Shown piece by piece: positions 41,026-47,931 of a stretch of DNA of 64,000 bases (position 1 is its first letter; every line of letters begins with the position of its first letter). Under the pieces are notes generated by a model. The model was not told the origin of the DNA. It made no database searches and saw only the letters and a program-made list of their open reading frames with translations. This DNA is from Nemertoderma westbladi. Taxonomy: Eukaryota > Xenacoelomorpha > Nemertodermatida > Nemertodermatidae. The position numbers and the translations under genes were made by a program. The stretch is from the NCBI GenBank assembly GCA_032718475.1, contig JAUCBJ010000938.1, forward strand, positions 44,368 to 108,367, given 5' to 3'.

Positions 41026-42205
41026 TAAAATTCATTTGTAAAAAAAATACTGTTTGTTGGTTGCCCGTTAGTATCAAAATGTAGATATGTATATATTATC
41101 AAGTCATCAGTACCACTTCCAATTTACCCGTGGCCCATCGATAACAAATTACTTTGACGATAAAATCTCAGACATTCAAGACGGATTTGGTTGAAACTTT
41201 GCATAATGATGTAGGGCGCTGGTGTGCAAGTTTCAACTCGAAACAATCACAAGCCAAATATAAACAGTAAACAATAAACCTATACACCCCCTAGCGGCGG
41301 ACTGGGATCCTTCCTAACAAAAACCCAGTCTGTGATTTAGAACATATAACCCATGTATCCATCCGAAAGAAGGGATGATAAACAATTAAGGTTTTTCATT
41401 TCAGAAATGTTTTCATTTCAGCCCACTAGCGGTAGACTTGAGAAGAGGCCCCTGCGGCGGGTTCACTGGGTCACGTAAAATGAACACATCTCCAATCAGA
41501 CTCTATGCAACGTTGGAGGTGTTTCAGTTGTCTCCCCTAGCTTGACACTTGAACGGAACCGCCTCCGCTTTGCAGGACAGTGCTTTCGCTGTGAGGATCA
41601 GCCAGTGTATAATCTTGTGCTTTGGCGGCCTGATGGAGAGAATAAGCATGATGGATAGACCATAACTTTCTTGAGACGCATCTTAACGGACACTACTGGC
41701 CTTGAAGATGCGGATGATCTAGCAAATGTCATGGGTGATAGGAAGTTCTGGCGGCGCGATTTTGCCGACAAGCCGGCACAGCATTCTTAAAAATGCAGCT
41801 GCAATGCAGCATGCCGATAGAAGTTAGTAGTAGGCCTATAGTAGGCCTACAGTTCATAAATAACGAAACACTTTTATTTTCAGAAATTTCGCCCACCAGC
41901 GGCAGACTGGAGAACTGTACACGGTAGTCTCCTTTGAAGGACACAGGAAGTGGTCTACAGTAGCACACACAGTACAGTATCTTACAAGTTTTAGCTTGAA
42001 CGGCGGCGTAGAAAGTTTCAGACAAACCCGTTTTTAATGACTGAGATACTGTAGACCTACAGTATAAGCATCAAAGTAATTTGCTATCGATCGGTCACGA
42101 GGAAGTTGGAAATGGAACTGATAAGATAATGTACATTTTCTAGTTTTTGATACTAACGGACCACCATGAAACAGTATATTTTTGCAAGTGAATTATTTTT
42201 CACCT
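41026..42205. repeat. Diverged ~1.18-kb inverted repeat (foldback)
   Basis: The left arm (about 41,026-41,200) and the right arm (about 42,010-42,205) are imperfect reverse complements. Paired landmarks include CCGTTAGTATCAAAA at about 41,066 with its complement near 42,150, and CATCGATAACAAATTACTTT at about 41,137 with the complement of GATCGATAGCAAATTAC near 42,070. The outermost ATTCATTTGTAAAA pairs with the complement near 42,190. Arms are roughly 180-200 bp with numerous mismatches. The inner segment holds a LINE fragment and short direct repeats of AGCGGCAGACTGG type (41,289, 41,425 and 41,892). It may be an old DNA transposon or MITE-like composite. Confidence 0.65.
41551..41760 (+). 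pseudogene. LINE ORF2 C-terminal fragment (non-LTR retrotransposon remnant)
   Basis: Translated on the plus strand, this stretch gives ERNRLRFAGQCFRCEDQP, LVLWRPDG, an in-frame TAG, then TFLRRILTDTTGLEDADDL and VMGDRKFWRRDF. This is the well-known region after the reverse transcriptase of RTE/CR1-like LINEs (the R-RFAGHC-R ... LVLW ... DR--WR pattern). One stop codon and the lack of any upstream RT show it is a dead 3' fragment. It lies inside the foldback described above. Confidence 0.75.
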
Positions 42206-43283
42206 GAAAAAAAAGTACAGTAATTGATATAAATCAATAAGACTAAAGTTACCAATCAGTAGTAAATTTGAATCTAAACGGTATAAATGTAAGAAAGTGA
42301 TACCCAGTAAACAAAGAACGAACACATAGTAAAATTAGTTGCTACAGTCTCGGGGTAACGCTGAAATTTAATTAAAATTATTACAATTGCAATAAAACTA
42401 AATCATTATCATTATCAGTCATGCCGCAATATACCGCAACTCTAGTCCTCTCTACGGGTTGCCCTCTTCTTAATGACGCTCAACAGAGTAAGAGATGTAA
42501 CGAAATAACAATTTTAGATTTTACATATTATTTATTTATTTATTTCTAATTTTTATATTTCATCAGTCAGTTGCTCCGTATATTTTATCAGTCAGTTTCA
42601 TTTGTTCCGCATATTTTATCAGTCAGAGTTATTCCACATATTGCAACATCGACATCGACGAATATTCCTTATATGTTGTGCTATATTTGAAAATATTCAT
42701 ATGTATGAATAAATACGTATACGTCGTTCAATTTCATAAAACTAAATCACTTATAGAGTTGAAAAACACTATATAGTAGACAACTCAATATTTTTCGATT
42801 ATGACGAAGTTGAGGATTTTGGATTTACAATAAATATCATTGTAACAATTATTAATAAAGTCGCAATGAGCTATCTCGTAGACGGTCAGTGATCCAACTT
42901 TCAGTCCAGAGATGAGATCCACTTCGCTGTATTGGTACGTGAGTTGGAAGATAACATTTTTATTCTTCTTTAATTGTTTCACAATTTTGAATACAGTACT
43001 GTAGTTTGAGTTTTGCCCACTCGGAATGTTTGGTTGGTTGGTCAGAATTTATATTTTCGCTTACAAATTTATTTGACATGCGTTTGAAAAGTGCCTTCAT
43101 CACATCCACACGGCACACGGTCCTTCCACACATATAATGATGACAAATCACCATAAATAATGCGGTGCGCCATGATAGTTCTTTATTATATATAATAAAT
43201 ATACTGTATAGTCAGTATTATAGGCATAACTTTGTGCATGTCTATTTTTCTTCATAAAGCCAATCACCCAGTAGTAGATCATT
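42206..43283. other. AT-rich intergenic DNA with short tandem repeats
   Basis: No gene is supported. At 42,556-42,645 there are about three 25-31-bp units, each with ATCAGTCAG and a TTCCGCATATTTT-like segment. Two short minus-strand frames at 42,785-43,154 are AT-rich, overlap in different frames and match nothing I recognise. Confidence 0.5.
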
Positions 43284-43434
43284 TTTTTTTTATTTTTATT
43301 TATTTATTTCTGAACAATTTACTACATTTCTACATACAATGTAGAATGTAGACGGTGGTTGGACGGGTAGGCCCATTACACCAGCCACCGTTAGCACTCA
43401 ACAATTGTAGCTGCACTAAGAAACGCATTACAAA
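43284..43434 (-). mobile_element. Probable retroposon 3' tail
   Basis: Read on the minus strand, about 110 bp of unique-looking sequence ends in AAATAAATAAATAAAAA and a poly-A run, the form of a LINE or SINE 3' end. There is no coding part. The BEL/Pao element inserted at its other side, which begins at AACAA 43,435. Confidence 0.4.
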
Positions 43435-43439
43435 AACAA
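43435..43439 (+). other. Target-site duplication AACAA (left)
   Basis: The five bases AACAA precede the 5' LTR and the same five bases follow the 3' LTR at 55,083-55,087. A 5-bp duplication is usual for BEL/Pao integrases. The intact pair shows this is an original insertion, not a recombinant. Confidence 0.95.
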
Positions 43440-44639
43440 TGTAAAAGCTTTTGCGGGATATAACTGGCCCTTTTGCTTCGCAATCCAGTTTCCCTTAATG
43501 CGCTCAAATACTCTAAAGAAAAACTCCCTAACTCAAAGGATGAAAGCTACCGGCTGATTGGCTGATTTGCCTAGCGACGGCCTCTTTGTTGGGTTCGATC
43601 AACCAACCAGAGCAAGGTCAACCAAGCAGAGCGATTCAGCCTTATGTTGGCTAAATCAATGTAATTGGCTGCAAAGGCTAGGGTGGTTTGGCATTTTAGA
43701 CGATTTGGAACCTGTGGAATATGGAACTCTGCCAATGAGAGCTTTTCCTTTCTGTGTTGAAATCTACCTGCAGCAGCTCACAGGGTTCAGTGTGTTGGTT
43801 TTCCTGATGCCATGAACATCGGCCATGGAATTATTCTGAATTATTCCAACATTAGAACGTCTTTAATTATAAGATCACATAACTGTTACCGGTACATGAC
43901 CAGCACTGGACAGCGTGAGGACCGGTACGGTACCTGCTGCTGTATTGCACATTATTTACTGCTATTTGCTGTTTGTTATTAAATGTATCATTCGTTTGCA
44001 TATTGTTATTTGGAGAATAACTATAAACGATCAGAAACCCCGATCTTCTTGATACACTAAGGTTAGAGAGACCGGCTACATATAGCAATTGCGGCTTATA
44101 TTATCGTGGTTTGTAGTGTGTAGTGAATTGAATGCTATTTTATAGGCCCTACAAATGCCGGTTGCTATTCTCTTTATATATGATTAAAATCAGTGACTAT
44201 CGGCAATTCAGTGTGCAGCGGTGTGCAATAGTCTGTATGTGCTTGTCCGCGTAACAAAGCATCTCCTAAAGAATGCGCCTTATGTGTAACTTATAATCCA
44301 TTCGTTGTGTTTAGTGTAAGCCATAGCTCTGTTTATATAGATAGAGCGCCACGTCCTAAAGGAACTGCTAATATTTCCCGAAAGTGAATAATATTTGTCA
44401 GAGATTATATATTAACGATCAATCGAATAGTACGGTAGGCCTGCACCGCAATCAAATTAAAGCATCCGAATCCAGTCTCCCGGGTATATCCAGCGGGTGA
44501 ATGGTCGCGCATAGACTGGCTTCGGCTAATGTTGGATTTATTTGTGTCAAATACTTGTCATAGGCTAAAGTCGATTTATAACCTAGAAGACATATAGATT
44601 TGGCGGGTTAAACTGCCAAAGGTCTTAAAAGCGCGAACA
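43440..44639 (+). repeat. 5' LTR of BEL/Pao element
   Basis: 1,200 bp, TG at the start and CA at the end, matching 53,883-55,082 at a constant offset of 10,443 with no difference that I found by eye. It should carry the promoter; a TATATA stretch lies at about 44,175. Two short frames inside (43,558-43,815 plus, 43,867-44,088 minus) occur identically in the other LTR and are not considered genes. Confidence 0.95.
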
Positions 44640-44655
44640 GTAACAGTTATAGCTT

Positions 44656-44680
44656 CTTGATTGCGGCGTAAGCAATCAAG
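44656..44680 (+). promoter_or_regulatory. Perfect 9-bp hairpin next to the 5' LTR
   Basis: CTTGATTGC and GCAATCAAG are exact reverse complements separated by GGCGTAA. It lies 16 nt after the LTR end, where the primer-binding site is expected. It could take part in first-strand priming or packaging; function is unproven. Confidence 0.55.
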
Positions 44681-44922
44681 TTGATAGTACCGGTCGACCG
44701 GTAACCAGTAGGCCTGACTGCCTGATCATCCGGACCGGTACTTACTTACAGTACAGGTACAGCAGTATTATTTCGATTGTGATATATTGTATATTGTAGG
44801 CTGCCAGGGGAATAGGGATTGATCACCCCTCATTCTTTTGTATAGTTTACTTATTTCTGTCAGTTTTATTTACTAGTAGGCTAATATTGAGCAGAAGGCG
44901 TGTAACCCTGCTCAGATTGTAC

Positions 44923-45490
44923 AGATAATTTGTAGGCTGGACTGTTGTTCTGACTGTTGTTGGGTCTGAACGGATTGCAGTGCATGTAGAGTGTATGTCC
45001 GATAAAGTACGGTTAGGAAGTAGGGGCAGCCAGAGCTGTAAGGTCAATCCCCACCTAAAGAATAAGTCGTACTACCGTGTTAGAACGCATACTAACTAAC
45101 CATTTCGGAGTCTGCATGTCCTGTAGTTTATTTAGGCTTAATAGTAGTCTGCCAGCGTTTGGTCTGTACTTTGTTTGTGTAGTCTGTACGGGTAGCGTAT
45201 AATTTTATTTAGATAATTTGTAGGCTGGATAGTTGTCTGACTGTTGTTGGGTTTGAGGAAATTTCGGTGTGTGTAGAGCATCTGTCCGATAAAGTGTTGG
45301 GAACGTAGGGGCTTCAAGTGCTGTGAGGTAAACCCCCTGTGAAGGAATAAGTCGTACTACTAGGTTAGAACGCATACTAACTAATCATTTCGGAGTCTGC
45401 ATATACCGTAGTTTGTTTAGGCTTGATAGTAGTCTGTCAGTATTTGGTCTGCATTTTGTTTGAGTAGTTTGTACGCGTAGCGTAATATTT
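44923..45490 (+). repeat. Tandem ~288-bp repeat in the BEL/Pao leader (two copies)
   Basis: Copy one begins AGATAATTTGTAGGCTGG at 44,923 and copy two begins the same way at 45,211. Shared blocks in order are CTGACTGTTGTTGGGT, TGTCCGATAAAGT, AATAAGTCGTACTAC, TTAGAACGCATACTAACTAA and CATTTCGGAGTCTGCAT. The copies differ at many positions, so the duplication is older than the current insertion and was carried through transposition. Confidence 0.9.
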
Positions 45491-46442
45491 ATTATTCAGA
45501 GTTTATGCGATTATTCGCAACATTCATATCCCCAAGTTTATTCCTACAGTAATTGTGTTTGTTATACATACCGTTATAGTTAAACTAACCCCGGTACTAC
45601 ATCAGGGCTGCTCGGCGTAGGTAAAGACTGGAGATTTTGTGCTTTGGTCACTCCGGCAGATACCGTGGTTCTTTTAGCTGTTCAAGTATTTTTAACTACT
45701 GATTATTTGTTGTACAAGTACTTGTACCTAATTTAGGGTTTAGTGTACAGTGCTTTCCGAAAGCAATTAGTGTGTAGGCAGTATATTTGTGTTGTAAAGT
45801 GGTTAATAGGCACGTTGGTTCTGGTAGACCGCGGTAATTAATCTCTAGGTAGGAACACTCCGTGATACATAACGTAGTACCTATAGCGATACGGTTATAG
45901 GTCGTCAGGCGGTGGTATTTTCCTATCTGGACAACGCAGTATATTTACTACTACTTATTATTTTCAAATACCGTAGTAACCTGTCCGTCGTAATAACCAG
46001 ATATTCTAACCCTTTGTTAGGCTGGTTTGTAGATTCCCTGTAAAATTACCCTAAAAATTCGTATTTGTGTATTTGTAATTTTTGTGTTTATTTAGAGATT
46101 GTAATCTCACCCAGATTGTACGTAATTTGTAGTAATAAGTAACTTAGGTAAATTAGAATTATTTGTTTTAGTGTCCAATAATTAGCACTTCACTGAGAGC
46201 GCACAGCTTTTGTGTAGTGATTAATTCCCAGAAATAATAACATCTATTTCAATATTGTAACAAAACCCCTCATACGGGTACATATAAATCCACTAAATCT
46301 ATTAATAAAATAGTAGGCCTGTTATACAACACTTAGGTCTTAATATCAGTTGGACTGCTGCTCAAATAACGGTAATAAAGTAAGTAAAGTAACCAAGTAA
46401 CCCCTAACATTCAGAAATTCAATTATTTTTAAAATAATTGAC

Positions 46443-46690
46443 ATACCGGTATTTACAATAGGCTTATTATATTTATTTCTATAAATTTGAGCTGAAATCA
46501 TACCGGTACTCTGTAATTAATTCTAGTCCATAATTATACTTATATATACTATCAGTGTAAGCTGTATACCGGTATTCACGATAGGCCTATTATATATTTA
46601 TATATATTTGTGCTAAAATTATATACCGGTACTCTGTGACAAACCTAGTTTACAATACTTATATATACTATAAGTGTATACCGGTATTCT
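46443..46690 (+). repeat. ~120-bp tandem repeat just upstream of the first frame
   Basis: ATACCGGTATT occurs at 46,443, 46,566 and 46,678. The intervening units share ATAGG-TTATTATAT, ATACCGGTACTCTGT and ACTTATATATACTAT. Two complete units plus the start of a third are seen, AT-rich and ending about 100 bp before the ATG at 46,795. Confidence 0.8.
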
Positions 46691-46794
46691 AATATATTGT
46701 AATTAATTACCGGTACTAGGCTAACAGTGATACTGAATTACTAGACTTGCTTTGACTGTAATATAGCAGTAGGCATTCAACTGTACAATCAAAC

Positions 46795-47931
46795 ATGTCT
46801 GACACAAAACGGGCACTGTCGGATAGTTCGGATCCCCTTCTCATCCTTCCTGTAGCCGTACTCAAAAGGGTATTGATTGCGGTGGAGGAGCACCAGATGG
46901 ATTGGGCGAAAAGTGAGCGATCGACCAAGGATAGTTATGCGGGATACACGAAGGAGGAACTGAAGTCTATTGTCGAGACGCAATGGAATTTCCCCGGACC
47001 CGGACTCCCGTTTAACTTATCGAAAGCTGGCTGGGAGGACTTATACAGGATGGGAGTGGTATGGAACACTAGGGATTCGGCTAGGTTGAAGGAGTCGGCA
47101 GCAGGATATGTACGGAGATTCTTCAGCTCTCTGTTGCGATTGGAGGAGCAGATGTTTCAGCGGCCTCACGGACCTCGGGAGCAGGAAGAGCTGTTTTATC
47201 AAGTTCGCGAACAAGTTCTGTGGATCAGACTAATTCTTTTAGCCTATAAGAAAGTCTCAAGGATAAGCCAAGATACGTCGTTGCGGGTCGCCGTAAAGAC
47301 TTGGTTCTGGCGAGTGAGTCTTAAAGTCCAAGAAACGACTCAATGGAAAGCTCTGCTAACCGAGCACATGACCCAAGGAGAATCAACAGACGCTGTCTTT
47401 TCTCAAGTGGAAGGCGAAGCGACGGCAGAGAAACCTCAGAAGAAGGACGCAAGAGTTACGTCATCTGATGAAGGCGATACCACTGATCCTGAAGGCGGAG
47501 GAAATAAATCTCGTTCAAGCAGGCGTAGGAGAATGCCACACTGTCCGAAGTTACCTATTTTGCCTCCTGCGGTGAGACTAGCTAGCACAGACTTAGGTAG
47601 TACAGAACCCACAGACCAAATTATTACAGTAGAAAGACTCCCTACTGTAGTAGATGAGCCTGAAATAATTAGGCCTGTTCTTGAAATCACCCCTTCGGTG
47701 ATAGAGACACCTGTGCTCCCAGAACCTGCCTATAAATTCCCTTTGTACAGTACTAAACTACCTGTGCCCAGTAGGACTGTTCCCGAGTCCGAACCCGTCC
47801 TGGACGCCGAGCGAGATATCAAGAATTTATCGCCCGTCGTCTCTCGCTCGCCCGCTACTACGTTGGCGACTCCCGCTTCGGCGGTTGAGTGGGTAGCTGA
47901 CGGGAGATGGGTCTCCTGCTCGAGCAGCTGA
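46795..47931 (+). CDS. BEL/Pao element first frame, 378 aa, unknown family
   Basis: I do not recognise this protein. Its N-terminal half is rich in aromatic and charged residues (WNFPGPGLPFNLS about 66-78; GWEDLYRMGVVWN about 82-94) and is predicted by eye to be largely helical. A basic patch KSRSSRRRRM lies near 234-243, and the C-terminal third is proline-, valine- and threonine-rich and probably unstructured. The ATG has A at -3. The stop lies 25 nt inside the downstream gag frame, which is in the -1 frame. No membrane segment or signal peptide is evident. It may be a Gag-like N-terminal part made separately, or an accessory RNA-binding protein; the basic patch would suit RNA binding or nuclear import. 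It is intact, unlike the frame near the 3' LTR, so it may be under selection. Confidence 0.75.
   Translation: MSDTKRALSDSSDPLLILPVAVLKRVLIAVEEHQMDWAKSERSTKDSYAGYTKEELKSIVETQWNFPGPGLPFNLSKAGWEDLYRMGVVWNTRDSARLKESAAGYVRRFFSSLLRLEEQMFQRPHGPREQEELFYQVREQVLWIRLILLAYKKVSRISQDTSLRVAVKTWFWRVSLKVQETTQWKALLTEHMTQGESTDAVFSQVEGEATAEKPQKKDARVTSSDEGDTTDPEGGGNKSRSSRRRRMPHCPKLPILPPAVRLASTDLGSTEPTDQIITVERLPTVVDEPEIIRPVLEITPSVIETPVLPEPAYKFPLYSTKLPVPSRTVPESEPVLDAERDIKNLSPVVSRSPATTLATPASAVEWVADGRWVSCSSS
47901..47931 (+). promoter_or_regulatory. -1 overlap of the two element frames
   Basis: The first frame ends at 47,931 and the gag frame opens after the TGA at 47,898-47,900, so only 31 nt are shared. No classical X XXY YYZ slippery heptamer is seen. 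A perfect 12-bp palindrome CTGCTCGAGCAG lies at 47,916-47,927, and the gag ATG at 47,907 has a strong start context. Reinitiation or internal initiation seems more likely than frameshifting, but this is inference. Confidence 0.45.

Larger units (their letters stand above)
44640..46794 (+). promoter_or_regulatory. Long structured 5' leader of the BEL/Pao element
   Basis: The 2,155-nt leader separates the LTR from the first frame. Directly after the LTR there is no TGG-type tRNA primer site. Instead a perfect 9-bp stem with a 7-nt loop lies at 44,656-44,680 (CTTGATTGC, loop GGCGTAA, GCAATCAAG), followed by a 16-bp palindrome at 44,688-44,703 (TACCGGTCGACCGGTA). Two ~288-bp tandem units and a ~120-bp tandem repeat follow. 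Such structure could serve packaging, dimerisation or translation control; this is inference. Confidence 0.6.

Noticed and set aside
40766-41102. Minus-strand frames rich in phenylalanine and leucine, membrane-protein-like
   Set aside because: They translate a low-complexity A/T tract and overlap each other in different frames.
42785-43154. Two small minus-strand frames that might be an exon
   Set aside because: AT-rich, overlapping in different frames, no recognised domain or convincing splice sites.
43558-44088. Two short open frames repeated at 54,001-54,531 that look like a duplicated gene pair
   Set aside because: Both lie entirely inside the LTRs and are duplicated only because the LTRs are. 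No family or start context supports them.
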